39,272 nt of DNA from Desulfobacteraceae bacterium (GTDB lineage: Bacteria > Desulfobacterota > Desulfobacteria > Desulfobacterales > Desulfolunaceae), in contig JABXKT010000014.1 of assembly GCA_013619155.1 (NCBI GenBank), forward strand, positions 1 to 39,272, given 5' to 3'. Positions 1-8,888 of the stretch are shown here, piece after piece. Under the pieces are notes generated by a model. The model did not search any database. It was not told where the DNA came from and worked only from the letters and a program-made list of their open reading frames with translations. Each line of letters begins with the position of its first letter. Within the stretch, counting starts at the first letter, position 1. The translations under genes were made by a program, and so were the position numbers.

Positions 1-831
1 GGGCTCACCTGGGAGGGAATTTTTGCCATCGTGAGGGGCCATAAGATCAGTGAGGGGTTCCTCGTCACCGGTCTTCTCTTTCCCTTGATTCTGCCGCCGA
101 CAATTCCCCTCTGGCAGGTCGCCGTGGGGATCTCTTTTGGCGTGGTGGTGGGCAAGGAGGTGTTTGGGGGCACCGGGCGCAATATCTTGAACCCGGCCCT
201 TACGGCCCGGGCATTCCTCTTCTTCTCCTACCCTGTGGCCATGAGTGGCGATAAGGTGTGGGTGGCCTCCCGCAGCGTGGATGCGGTGACGGGAGCCACG
301 CCTTTATCTCTGGCCCTGGGAACCTCTGGATCGGGGATAGGCGAGGCGTTGACTCAAAACGGGTATACCTTTTGGGCGATGTTCTCCGGCCATATTCCGG
401 GAAGTATCGGAGAGACCTCGGCCCTTTTATGTATCATCAGCGCCTTTTTTCTCTGTCTGGTGGGGGTGGCGAGTTACCGTATCATCCTCGGCGGTATCTT
501 CGGGGTGGTGGCCATGGGAAGCCTCGTGGTTCTTCTCTCCCCAGAGAGCTCTCCTTGGCACTGGATTGGTCCGGTGGACCATCTCATCATGGGCGGGTTC
601 GCCTTTGGGATCACCTTTATGGCCACCGATCCGGTCTCGGCCCCGGGAACTGAAGGGGCACGGTGGGTCTACGGATTTTGTATCGGGATGCTCACGGTGA
701 TTGTCCGGTCGTATAATACAGCCTATGCAGAAGGGGTGATGCTGGCCATTCTTTTTATGAATCTTTTCTCTCCCATGCTGGAAGTGATTGAGATTAAATT
801 CCGTACCGGAAGGCGGGTGACCAATGTCTGA
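1..831 (+). CDS. nqrB: Na+-translocating NADH:quinone reductase subunit B, 5' end outside the window
   Basis: Membrane subunit of the sodium-pumping NADH:quinone oxidoreductase; it carries a covalently bound FMN and forms part of the sodium path. The frame is open from base 1, so the start lies upstream. The visible part (about 276 residues) has several hydrophobic segments and the family stretches FGGTGRNILNPAL and TGATPLSLAL. In the second, the Thr of the (S/T)GAT motif is the known FMN-phosphoester residue of NqrB/NqrC. The C-terminal part has ATDPVSAP, also typical. The stop overlaps the nqrC start by 8 bases (824-831), so translation is probably coupled. First visible gene of an nqrBCDEF operon; nqrA is expected to the left. 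Confidence 0.95.
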   Translation, partial: GLTWEGIFAIVRGHKISEGFLVTGLLFPLILPPTIPLWQVAVGISFGVVVGKEVFGGTGRNILNPALTARAFLFFSYPVAMSGDKVWVASRSVDAVTGATPLSLALGTSGSGIGEALTQNGYTFWAMFSGHIPGSIGETSALLCIISAFFLCLVGVASYRIILGGIFGVVAMGSLVVLLSPESSPWHWIGPVDHLIMGGFAFGITFMATDPVSAPGTEGARWVYGFCIGMLTVIVRSYNTAYAEGVMLAILFMNLFSPMLEVIEIKFRTGRRVTNV

Positions 832-1540
832 TGCGAGAAGGGCTATTTTTTTTGCCACCGTCGTTGCCTTTGTCTGTTGCCTCTGTATCACGACGGCATC
901 CACGGCCCTTAAGGCCCGTCAAGAGGTGAATATGCGTTTGGATCGCCAGAAAAATATTTTGAAGGCGGCATCCATCGAGTTTGGCGTGGGAAAGGGCTCT
1001 GCCGAAGCGGTTTCGGCTCTTTTTAAGGCGCATATCTTGAAGGTATGGGCCAGTAACGACGGGGCACTTTACCCCCAGCCACCCGATACCGAGGCGTCTT
1101 ATCTTCCCCTCTATCTCACCGTGGAGAAGGGGGCGGTGGTCTCTTATATTCTGCCCGTGAATTCCCGGGGGCTCTGGGGACGTATTAAGGGGTATCTGGC
1201 CATCGATGCCGATGGCAGCACCATCAAGGGCTTTACCGTTTACTCCCACCAGGAGACCCCGGGACTGGGTGGTGAGATCGAGAGTGCGTGGTTCCAGAAT
1301 AATTTTGTGGGGAAGAAAATTGTCGGGAAATCTGGGCAGTTTGCCTCCATCCGTATCGCCAAAGGAGGGGTGGTGGGGGAACTGGATAATGTGGTGGATG
1401 GTATCAGCGGTGCCACCCTCACCGGGCGCTACCTCAGCCAGGGTCTGGCCACTGATTTGGCCACCTATGAGGGAGTCTCCTTACGATTTCGTCAGAATCG
1501 TATGGGCAAAAATCTGGAAAATATTAAAAATCTGGAGTGA
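824..1540 (+). CDS. nqrC: Na+-translocating NADH:quinone reductase subunit C
   Basis: 238-residue NqrC. One N-terminal membrane helix (about residues 7-27) is followed by a soluble FMN-binding domain. The covalent FMN site is near residue 190 in DGISGATLTG, where the Thr of SGAT receives the FMN phosphate. That domain resembles RnfG, but the order nqrB-C-D-E-F and the NqrF type show this is NQR, not Rnf. The ATG overlaps the end of nqrB, and the gene ends at TGA 1538-1540, overlapping the GTG proposed for nqrD. Somewhat shorter than the roughly 255-residue enterobacterial and Vibrio proteins. Confidence 0.95.
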   Translation: MSDARRAIFFATVVAFVCCLCITTASTALKARQEVNMRLDRQKNILKAASIEFGVGKGSAEAVSALFKAHILKVWASNDGALYPQPPDTEASYLPLYLTVEKGAVVSYILPVNSRGLWGRIKGYLAIDADGSTIKGFTVYSHQETPGLGGEIESAWFQNNFVGKKIVGKSGQFASIRIAKGGVVGELDNVVDGISGATLTGRYLSQGLATDLATYEGVSLRFRQNRMGKNLENIKNLE

Positions 1541-2163
1541 TCATGGGTTTTATGCGAACCAAGCAATTTCAGACCTTTAAAGCTGCCCTCTGGGAGGATA
1601 ACCCTATTTCCCGGCAGATCCTGGGGATATGTTCGGCCCTGGCCGTGACGGTACAGATGAAGACGGCCCTGGTCATGGCCCTGGCTCTGACGGGGGTACT
1701 CACCCTATCGAATCTTATTATCTCCCTTTTGCGGCATCAGATTCCCCGTAACATACGAATGATCGTCGAACTGACCATCATCGCCTCTCTCGTGGTGGTG
1801 GCCGATGAGATCCTCAAGGCGTATCTCTATGATATCAGCAAGCAGCTCTCGGTCTTTGTGGGGCTCATCATCACCAATTGTATCGTGATGGGGCGTGCCG
1901 AATCCTTTGCCCTGGCCAATCCACCCTCCCTTTCGGTGGCCGACGGTCTCGGCAATGGGTTGGGGTATGGGCTGGTTCTGGTGGGGGTCGCCTTTATTCG
2001 GGAATTTTTAGGGGCGGGTAAAATTTTCGGGATCTCGGTGGTCCCCTCTTTTCTCTATGATCTTGGCTACACCAATATGGGGCTTATGTCTCTGGCACCG
2101 GGGGCCTTTATCGTCATCGGCCTTCTCGTTTGGATCCAGGGCGGAATGCCGGAGGAGGGCTAA
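1537..2163 (+). CDS. nqrD: Na+-translocating NADH:quinone reductase subunit D
   Basis: Integral membrane subunit of NQR (208 residues from GTG 1537), with about six membrane helices and the conserved stretches WEDNPISRQILG, LTIIASLVVVADE and FVGLIITNCIVMGRAE. In NqrD/NqrE the Cys in the ITNC-type helix is known to help hold an intramembrane iron centre; it is present here. The GTG at 1537 overlaps the nqrC stop (GTGA); an alternative ATG is at 1543 in the same frame and would shorten the protein by two residues. nqrE follows after 3 bases. Confidence 0.94.
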   Translation: MIMGFMRTKQFQTFKAALWEDNPISRQILGICSALAVTVQMKTALVMALALTGVLTLSNLIISLLRHQIPRNIRMIVELTIIASLVVVADEILKAYLYDISKQLSVFVGLIITNCIVMGRAESFALANPPSLSVADGLGNGLGYGLVLVGVAFIREFLGAGKIFGISVVPSFLYDLGYTNMGLMSLAPGAFIVIGLLVWIQGGMPEEG

Positions 2164-2166
2164 GCT

Positions 2167-2775
2167 ATGGGGGATCTGTTTGAACTCTTCTTCAACTCAG
2201 TATTTGTGGGCAATATCCTGCTGGCCTATTTCCTGGGGATGTGCTCGTTTGTGGCGGTATCAAAGACCCTTCAGACGGCTGTGGGATTGGGCATTGCCGT
2301 GATCTTTGTCTTGACCATCACCTCCCCAGCCAACTGGTTTATCTACCATTTTTTTCTGGCCCCCGGAGCCCTCACCTGGGCCGGGTTTCCCGATGTGGAT
2401 CTCAATTTTCTAAAGTATATTACCTTTATTGCGATCATTGCCGCCATGGTGCAGGTGGTGGAGATGATTCTCGATCGTTACTCTCCGATTCTCTATATCA
2501 ATCTGGGCGTTTTTCTTCCCCTCATCGCCGTCAATTGTGCCATCCTGGGCACCTCTCTCTTTATGGTGGAGAGAAACTACACCGCCGTGGAAGCCCTGGT
2601 CTTTGGCTTTGGCTCGGGCACAGGCTGGATGCTGGCCATTGTGACCATGGCCGCTATTCGCGTTAAGATGCGTTACGCCAATGTGCCGGTGGGTTTACGG
2701 GGTTTTGGTATCATCATGATCGTCAGCGGCCTTATGGCCATGGGCTTTATGATCTTTTCGGGCATGTCGACGTGA
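2167..2775 (+). CDS. nqrE: Na+-translocating NADH:quinone reductase subunit E
   Basis: Integral membrane subunit of NQR (202 residues), homologous to NqrD with inverted topology. The start [19 protein letters not shown] and the stretches [12 protein letters not shown] and [10 protein letters not shown] are diagnostic; the Cys residues in these helices belong to the intramembrane iron site shared with NqrD. Length matches the family (about 198-202). Starts 3 bases after nqrD and is followed by an 82-base gap before the preferred nqrF start. Confidence 0.95.
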   Translation: MGDLFELFFNSVFVGNILLAYFLGMCSFVAVSKTLQTAVGLGIAVIFVLTITSPANWFIYHFFLAPGALTWAGFPDVDLNFLKYITFIAIIAAMVQVVEMILDRYSPILYINLGVFLPLIAVNCAILGTSLFMVERNYTAVEALVFGFGSGTGWMLAIVTMAAIRVKMRYANVPVGLRGFGIIMIVSGLMAMGFMIFSGMST

Positions 2776-2857
2776 TGCGTCGGTTGAAAAATGGGCCCGG
2801 TTCAATCACTCTTATATGGTCATATACGGCATCTTTTATAGCGAAGGAGGCCCTTCC

Positions 2858-4075
2858 GTGATTTATCTGGTCAGTTTGTGCGTCTTTATCGGGATTATTC
2901 TCTTTCTTGTGCTGCTGCTTATCCTCGTGGAGAGGGTGGTGATGGTTCAAGGGGAGCGGACCATCATTATCAACGATGATAACGGTCATCCCCTTCGGGT
3001 GGAGGGGACCCCCACGCTCTTATCGGCCCTTCTTGGAAATGGGGTACTTCTCCCCTCGGCCTGTGGGGGCAGCGGCTCCTGCGGCATGTGCAAATGTGTG
3101 GTGAGCAAGGGCGGGGGGAATATTTTGCCTACGGAGCTGAGTCATGTGTCACGAAAGGAGCGCATGGCCAATGTACGTATTGCCTGTCAGATGAAGGTGA
3201 AACAGAACTTAGAGATCCACGTGCCCGATGAAATTTTTAGTATCTGCAAATATACGGGGACCGTGGCCTCCAATGATAACGTCTCCACCTTTATCAAGGA
3301 GCTGGTCATCGATTTAGAGGATGGCCAGACCATGGAGTTTAAGGCGGGCTCTTATATTCAGATTGATATCCCCCCTTACGATATACGGTTCTCCGATTTT
3401 GATGTCCCCGAGGTGTACCGTCCGGACTGGGATATGCACAATTTATGGCGCCTCTCGCATAAGAACGATGAGAATGCCTCTCGGGCGTATTCCATGGCGA
3501 ATCCTCCGTCTGATAATCGGCGGGTGATGCTCAATGTCCGCATCGCTACCCCTCCTGGCCATGTACCCCATGCCCCCCCTGGGGTGGGCTCGACCTACCT
3601 GTTTCACCTCAAAGCCGGGGATAAGGTGACCCTTTCTGGGCCTTATGGGGAGTTTTTTGTCCAAGATACGGAGAAGGAGCTCTGTTTCGTCGGTGGAGGC
3701 GCCGGTATGGCACCCATGCGCAGCCATATTTTTCATCAGCTAAAGGGGCTTGGCTGTGACCGAAAGATGAGTTTTTGGTACGGCGCCCGTTCCAAGCGGG
3801 AGATGTTCTATGACGATGAGTTTAAGGTCCTGGCCGATATTCATGAAAATTTCGACTATTACGTGGCCCTCTCCTCGCCCCTGCCCGAAGAGGTCTGGGA
3901 TGGCTATCGCGGCTTTATCCACAGTGCTCTCTATGACCATTTTTTAAATGCCCATCCCGATCCTGCGGAAATTGAGTATTATCTCTGTGGACCGCCTCTC
4001 ATGATTGATGCCGTACTCGATATGCTGGAGAGTCTTGGGGTGGAAGAGGAGATGATTCTCTACGATAAATTTTAA
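2858..4075 (+). CDS. nqrF: Na+-translocating NADH:quinone reductase subunit F (NADH dehydrogenase)
   Basis: Entry point for electrons: oxidises NADH through FAD and passes electrons to a 2Fe-2S centre. I place the start at GTG 2858 because AAGGAGG (2844-2850) lies 7 bases upstream and the protein then begins with the family's single N-terminal helix; an in-frame ATG at 2816 has no such site. 405 residues. The 2Fe-2S ligands lie in CGGSGSCGMC with a further Cys in RIACQM. FAD-binding RAYSMANPP, the NADH motif GGGAGMAPMRS and the C-terminal CGPPLMIDAV follow, ending in YDKF. Length is normal (about 407). Confidence 0.95.
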   Translation: MIYLVSLCVFIGIILFLVLLLILVERVVMVQGERTIIINDDNGHPLRVEGTPTLLSALLGNGVLLPSACGGSGSCGMCKCVVSKGGGNILPTELSHVSRKERMANVRIACQMKVKQNLEIHVPDEIFSICKYTGTVASNDNVSTFIKELVIDLEDGQTMEFKAGSYIQIDIPPYDIRFSDFDVPEVYRPDWDMHNLWRLSHKNDENASRAYSMANPPSDNRRVMLNVRIATPPGHVPHAPPGVGSTYLFHLKAGDKVTLSGPYGEFFVQDTEKELCFVGGGAGMAPMRSHIFHQLKGLGCDRKMSFWYGARSKREMFYDDEFKVLADIHENFDYYVALSSPLPEEVWDGYRGFIHSALYDHFLNAHPDPAEIEYYLCGPPLMIDAVLDMLESLGVEEEMILYDKF

Positions 4076-4124
4076 GGGCATACATCAGACATGGGCGATG
4101 ATTGGATGCCTTTTTTGATAGAAG

Positions 4125-4155
4125 ATACCCCACCCTTTTTTTAGGGCTGGGGTAT
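4125..4155 (+). terminator. Palindrome after nqrF, in an otherwise empty 4076-4396 gap
   Basis: ATACCCCACCC (4125-4135) pairs with GGGCTGGGGTAT (4144-4155) around a T-rich loop, 50 bases after the nqrF stop. There is no T-run after the stem, so it may be an imperfect terminator. The rest of 4076-4396 is AT-rich; I see no gene in it and assume it holds the promoter of the ModE-like gene. Confidence 0.45.
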
Positions 4156-4396
4156 TGTGCATTTCATGGGGGCATGGGAAAAAGGGCCGGAGCTTTTTTG
4201 TCAGCAGATGTGGCGGATCTTTAGGCCCGAGGGTACGAATTATTCTCGAACGTGGGTTCTATAGAAGGCAATCTATTAAGATACGATCTTTTGTTTGTCG
4301 ATTGGGATTCGCTTTTCGTGAGTGGGGCTTAAAAAAAAGTGGTCATCACGTTTTTGGATTGAAGGGACACGAGAGTATATGCATAAGGAGTCGTCT

Positions 4397-4759
4397 ATGG
4401 CGGGGGCAAAACTTAAGGTTCGATCGAAGGTGTGGCTTGAAAATGAGGAGGGAGAGGTGGTCTTCGGCCTTGGGCGTTTGAAAATTCTCGAGGCGGTTCA
4501 CCGGTTGGGATCCATCCATGCGGCGGGCAAAGAGCTGAAAATCGGATACCGAGCGATCTGGGCTCGGGTGAAGGCTGCCGAAGAGCGTCTGGGCGAGCCC
4601 CTTCTCATTAAGAAGATTGGCGGTGCCACGGGGGGGGGGTCCACCCTGACACCTCTGGCGGAGACACTGGTGGTGGAGTATGGGCGTGTTCAAGAAGAGA
4701 TCAAGAGAGAGACCGATGCTCAGTTTCAGGCGCGGTTGGGAGATCATCTCAATATATAG
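4397..4759 (+). CDS. ModE-type DNA-binding regulator without molybdate-binding domain
   Basis: 120 residues from ATG 4397, chosen because AAGGAG (4385-4390) lies 6 bases upstream; an in-frame ATG at 4379 is less well placed. It matches the N-terminal winged-helix domain of ModE: GRLKILEAVHRLGSIHAAGK is the typical first half of the HTH, then YRAIWARVKAAEERLGEPL, and a Gly-rich wing before STLTPLAE. The C-terminal MOP domains that bind molybdate in E. coli ModE are absent, so sensing must differ or lie elsewhere. It stands beside a molybdenum/tungsten enzyme (fdhA) whose promoter carries a ModE-like palindrome. The Gly-rich wing is encoded by ten consecutive G bases (4630-4639). Confidence 0.88.
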   Translation: MAGAKLKVRSKVWLENEEGEVVFGLGRLKILEAVHRLGSIHAAGKELKIGYRAIWARVKAAEERLGEPLLIKKIGGATGGGSTLTPLAETLVVEYGRVQEEIKRETDAQFQARLGDHLNI

Positions 4760-4777
4760 GCCATACGGAGAAAGCAT

Positions 4778-4950
4778 GGCCTTCTATGGTCAAAGTGACC
4801 AAAAAAAGGGCCTCCGGCGGCCAGGAGATAAATCCCCTGGACCCCAGATTTGTAACGGGGACGGACCAAAGGTCCGTCTCCGTTACAGTAAAAGTTTGTT
4901 TGGCAACCTTTTCAAAAGGTTGGCTCCCGGCAGGGCCGCCGGAGGCTTAG
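4778..4950 (-). repeat. Dispersed hairpin element, family 1, copy at the fdhA 3' end
   Basis: Read on the minus strand, this begins 4 bases after the fdhA stop with GCCTCCGGCGGCCCTGCC. It continues with an AACCTTTT..AAAAGGTT hairpin, then the core hairpin at 4852-4886 (16-bp arms, AAA loop on the plus strand, one G-T pair), then CTGGGGTCCAGG, GGCCGCCGGAGGCC and a T-run. It is bounded by GCCTCCGGCGGC and its inverse. Same architecture as the copies at 18028, 23796 and 26210. Confidence 0.9.
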
Positions 4951-4953
4951 TTT

Positions 4954-7719
4954 TTACATCTTCTCCACCTTCACCGCACATGCTTTGTATTCGGCGGTGA
5001 GGGTTTCGGGGTCGTAGGCTGCGTTGGTGAGCCAGTTGGCGTTGGTCTCCCGGAAGTGAAAGGCCATCCAGACCATGCCTTCGGGAATTTCCGGGGTGAT
5101 CCGTGCCGTCACCTCCACGGTGCCGCGCCGTGAGGAGACCCGAACCGTCTCCTGGGGCTGAATGCCCAGGCGTCGGGCATCCGTCGGAGAGATATCGCAG
5201 GTCTCTTCACCGAGGAGATCGTTTAAGCCTTCACATCGACCGGTCTGGGTGCGGGTGTGGTAGTGGTAGAGGCGTCTTCCGGTGCTTAAGACGAGGGGGT
5301 ACTCCGCATCGGCGATTTCGGCCGGGGGGGTCCAGTTTGTGATGTTAAAGACCCCTTTCCCATGGGTGAATTGGCCCCCTTTGTGGAGGAATACGGTACC
5401 GGGGTGGTCGGTACTGGGACAGGGCCACTGGAGGCCGTCGTTTTCGATGCGGTCGTAGGTGATCCCCTTGAAGTTGGGGGCCAGGGCCGCCACTTCATCG
5501 TCCCAGATCTCCTGGGCGCTATTGGCGGGCCACTCGTGACCGAAGCGTTTGGCAATCTCTTTGAAGATCCACCAGTTGGGTTTTGCCACTCCGGGGGGGG
5601 TGGAGGCGGTACGCACGCGGCTGACGCGGCGTTCACTGTTGGTGAAGGTACCGTCGTTTTCACTCCATGCGGCCGCAGGAAGGACCACGTGGGCAAATTT
5701 GGTGGTTTCGTTTAAGAAGATGTCCTGGCAGATGAGGAACTCGGCCGAGGCGAGTTCGTGCTCTACCTTGTGGATATCGGGTTCGGTGTTGGCCAGGTTC
5801 TCCCCGAAGATCCAGAAGGCCCGGACTTTTTTATCCTCTAGCCCTTCCATCATCTCGGGCATCATGAGTCCTGGTTTTTCGGGAAGATCTGTGACACCCC
5901 AGGCCTCTTCAAATTTTTTGCGGGCAGCCGGATCGCCCACCTTCTGATAGCCGTGGAAAATCCCTGGCAGGGCTCCCATGTCGCAGGCTCCCTGGACGTT
6001 ATTCTGACCGCGTAAGGGGTTGACCCCCCCGCACTCTACGCCCATATTCCCCAGAAGCATCTGAAGGTTGGCCACGGTCATGACGTTGTTCTTTCCACAG
6101 GTGTGTTCGGTGATGCCCAGGGTGTAGCAGAGCATGGCCGGGCTTACCGAGGCGAGCATGCGGGCCGCTTCTCGGATGGTCTCGGCGTCAATGCCACAGA
6201 TGGGGGCCATGGCCTCGGGGGTGGCTCGACTCACCTCCTCGGAGAGGGCCTCAAAGCCTTCGGTGTTTTCAGAGACAAAGGCCGGGTCGAAGAGCTTCTC
6301 TTCGATGATCACATTCATCAGGGCGTTTAAGAGGGCGATGTCGCTGCCCACCTTGAGCCGGAGGTGAAGATCGGCGTAGTTGACGAGCTTATGTTTTCGG
6401 GGGTCGGCCACGATGAGCTTGGCCCCATTTTTAACGGCGTTTTTTAAGAAAGTGGAGGCCACGGGGTGGGCCTCTGTCATGTTGGAACCAATGACGAAGA
6501 ACATCTTGGCGCGATCGAACTCACCGAAGGAGTTGGTCATGGCACCAGAACCAAAACTTGTCGCCAGACCGGCGACAGTGGGGGCATGTCAGGTGCGGGC
6601 GCAATGGTCTATGTTGTTTGTCTTGAACACCCCCCGGAACAATTTTTGCATTTGGTAGGAGTCTTCGTTGATGCTTCGTGCGCAGCTGACGCCGGCCAGG
6701 GCATCGGGGCCGCTCTCGCCGATGATCTCTTTTAATTTATCGGCCACAAGGTCCAGGGCTTCGTCCCAGGAGGCCTCCCTTAGTTCACCGTTCTCGCGGA
6801 TTAGCGGGGTGGTGAGCCTCTCATCGGAGTAGATGAAGTCGTATCCGAAGCGTCCCTTCACACAGAGACGGCCCTTGTTGGGGAGACCCTCCTCCACTCC
6901 TGTCACCTTGACGATGCGCCCATCCTTGACATGGAGGCTCTGCTGGCAGCCGACCCCGCAGTAGGGGCAGGTGGTGCGGATGGTCTCGACATCCCAGGGT
7001 CTCCATTTACCCTTGGATTTCTTATCCACGAGGGCACCGGTGGGACAGGCCTGAACACACTCACCGCAGAAGACGCATGCCGATTGAAAGAGAGGCAGGT
7101 CCCCCAGGGCGACGATCTTGCTTTCAGATCCCCTGTAACCGTAACTGATGGCCTCATTGACCTGAACTTCATTGCATGCCTGGACACAGCGTCCGCAGAG
7201 GATGCATCGCGAGAAGTCACGGATGATAAGGGGGTTGTTTACCTCAGGCGGGTAGGCTGGTTTGGCTCGAGGGTACTTGGTGCCTGTGGCCCCATAAGCG
7301 AGGGCGTACTCCTGGAGTTTGCACTCTCCCCATGAGGGGCAGAGGTGATCGGAGTGGCCATCAATCTCGGCCCGTGCATCGAAGAGTACCTTGGTATCGG
7401 TACCGCTTCCCTCGTTTAGGCAATCGTGATTTCCTGAAGAGAGGAGGAGCTCAAGGGTCATTTTTCGGGACTGGGTAACCGCAGGGGAGTCGGTGTTTAC
7501 CTCCATGCCGCTCGCAGCCGGAGTGGAGCAGGAGGTGAGCAGGTTTCTTGCACCCTTTACTTCCACCACGCAGAGGCGGCAGGCCCCGGTGGGTGTCGTC
7601 CCTTTTAAATGACAGAGGGTGGGAATGGAAATACCGGCTTCTGTAGCGACCTCAAGGATGGTCTGGTCGGGTTTAAAAGGGTAGGCCTTGCCGTTGATCG
7701 AGATGGTGCCGTCAGACAT
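4954..7719 (-). CDS. fdhA: Selenocysteine formate dehydrogenase, catalytic subunit with N-terminal ferredoxin domains
   Basis: Oxidises formate to CO2 at a Mo- or W-bis-pterin site. The gene reads through an in-frame TGA at 6589-6591 as selenocysteine: HCART-Sec-HAPTVAGLA is the formate dehydrogenase active-site context, and a SECIS hairpin follows. Start ATG at 7719, with GGAGG seven bases upstream; about 921 residues. N-terminal 2Fe-2S domain (Cys in LCHLKG, GACRLC, SCSTPA), then a NuoG-like Cys cluster, two 4Fe-4S motifs (CILCGRCVQAC, CVFCGECVQAC), then the molybdopterin domain starting with CPYCGVGC. Such N-terminal domains suit an enzyme that feeds NAD+ or ferredoxin, but no partner subunit gene is seen next to it. 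No signal peptide, so cytoplasmic. A tool unaware of Sec would split it into 6589-7719 and 4954-6540. Confidence 0.95.
6557..6591 (-). promoter_or_regulatory. Selenocysteine UGA and bacterial SECIS hairpin in fdhA
   Basis: On the minus strand, TGA (6591-6589) is followed by 11 bases, then TGTCGCC, loop GGTCT, GGCGACA (6577-6559): a perfect 7-bp stem. GGUCU is the apical loop known from E. coli fdhF and fdnG SECIS elements recognised by SelB, and the spacing is typical. Confidence 0.92.
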
Positions 7720-7856
7720 GGGATGAACCTCCGCTGGATGATCCGTTCGGCAGCGGTCGTTTCCGCTGCAGGCTCGAGTATAAGGGCTCCTCGAGGACGG
7801 ATGGATGTATTTTAGGGCGTTGGTCTGTGTATCGGCATTTAGAACCATAGATGATT

Positions 7857-7880
7857 CGTTATGCTTGAAATGTCATAACG
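7857..7880. promoter_or_regulatory. ModE-like operator on the fdhA promoter
   Basis: CGTTATG (7857-7863), 10 bases, CATAACG (7874-7880): a perfect 7-bp inverted repeat resembling the ModE box (CGNTATAT..ATATAACG type). It covers the -10 region proposed for fdhA, which would suit repression by the ModE-like protein encoded at 4397-4759. Confidence 0.6.
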
Positions 7881-7900
7881 GTTAATCAGAATCTCGTCAA
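7872..7900 (-). promoter_or_regulatory. Putative sigma-70-type promoter of fdhA
   Basis: On the minus strand TTGACG (7900-7895), 17 bases, TATGAC (7877-7872). It is about 150 bases ahead of the fdhA start and overlaps the palindrome at 7857-7880. The -10 is a weak match. Confidence 0.4.
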
Positions 7901-8180
7901 TTGTCAATACAAATATCCGAAATGAGTCTACATTGACGGGAGGTTACGGATGTCGGTGTGTCGCAGGAGGTCTCTTTGGCAAGGGGGAATTCCCCGCCTC
8001 AAATGCCGGATTTTGGGAGAGGCGGGCGGTATCCGTCTTTATGCCGAGCTCTTTTAGAGAGATACCCCCATGGGGTTTTCCCGTGGATGGGGGGCGGATG
8101 AATTCGGCTATTTTTCTAGGGCGTCGCTTGGGTTTTTGGTGCGGCGTGGGGGGAGGGAGAGGGCGGATAGGCTTTTTTTT

Positions 8181-8225
8181 GCCGCCCCCTTATTTTAATA
8201 AAAATAAGGGGGCGGCATTTTTTTT
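8181..8225 (+). terminator. Strong plus-strand intrinsic terminator between fdhA and yceI
   Basis: GCCGCCCCCTTATTTT (8181-8196) and its exact complement (8201-8216), 4-base loop, followed by eight T (8218-8225). The T-run follows only on the plus strand, although both flanking genes are on the minus strand. The rest of 7720-8270 holds the fdhA leader and promoter on the minus strand, and on the plus strand a 35-codon frame at 7950-8057 behind GGGAGG that I cannot confirm as a gene. Confidence 0.8.
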
Positions 8226-8270
8226 GTGTTTGACGATTTTTTCTTACGGGTGGCCTTATTCTATGGCCCC

Positions 8271-8855
8271 TTATTTTAATGCTTCTAGGGAGATGGTGAC
8301 GTCGACCTCCTTGTCCATGACGCCCATGGTGTAGAATTTGCCATTTCCTACCTTGAAATCCAGGCGGTTAATGGTGAACTGGGTGGTAAAGCCCGATACC
8401 TGCTCTCTTTTTTTGAAGGGGTTGGGTGTGATGCCGTGAAAAATCAAGGGGGCCGATATTTTTTTGGTGATGCCGCGGATGGTGAGATCTCCTTCGATGG
8501 TGTATCGGTTCCCTCCCGTCGCCATGATTTTTGTGCTCTGAAATGTCAAGGTGGGGTAGTCGCCGGTATCGAAGAACTCTTCGGAGCGCAGGTGGGTGTC
8601 CCTTTTCCGATTGAAGGTGGTGATGCTTTTGGCCTGAACGGTCCACTGGCAGCTGGATTGGGTGATATCATCGGGATCGATGGTCAGGGTCGCCGTATAG
8701 TCATCAAAGTGCCCACGGATTGTTGCAAAGATATGTTTGGCGTCAAAATAGATACCGGAATGAGCGGTATCTATCTTCCATGAGGTGGGGGCGGCATAGG
8801 CAGTGGTGGCCATGAGAAGGATGAGGATGGGGAGGAAGATTTGTCTTACTTTCAT
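8271..8855 (-). CDS. YceI-family periplasmic lipid-binding protein
   Basis: 194 residues with a clear signal peptide (cleavage probably after TTAYA, about residue 21). The mature protein starts TSWKIDTAHSGIYFDAKH, the classic YceI opening, and includes RSEEFFDTGDYPTLTFQS and GDLTIRGITKK. YceI proteins form a lipocalin-like barrel that binds polyisoprenoids; the physiological role is usually unknown. Located downstream of the flavoprotein gene and tandem repeats on the same strand, 124 bases away. Known homologues are often paired with cytochrome b561, and here the neighbour is also a membrane electron-transfer protein. Confidence 0.92.
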   Translation of the reverse strand: MKVRQIFLPILILLMATTAYAAPTSWKIDTAHSGIYFDAKHIFATIRGHFDDYTATLTIDPDDITQSSCQWTVQAKSITTFNRKRDTHLRSEEFFDTGDYPTLTFQSTKIMATGGNRYTIEGDLTIRGITKKISAPLIFHGITPNPFKKREQVSGFTTQFTINRLDFKVGNGKFYTMGVMDKEVDVTISLEALK

Positions 8856-8888
8856 GGTGGATGTCTCCTTGGCTAATGGTTGAAAAGC

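Noticed and set aside
6589-7848. Separate short formate dehydrogenase N-terminal gene ending at 6589 and a second gene starting at 6540
   Set aside because: The TGA is in the family's Sec position, with SECIS after it, and the frame continues unbroken; one gene.
7720-7848. Longer fdhA start (MVLNADTQ at 7848)
   Set aside because: No homology in the extra part; GGAGG and the ferredoxin-domain start point to ATG 7719, and the extra part overlaps the fdhA leader.
7933-8334. Plus-strand ORF of 133 codons
   Set aside because: Runs through the terminator hairpin and antisense into yceI; composition is not coding-like.
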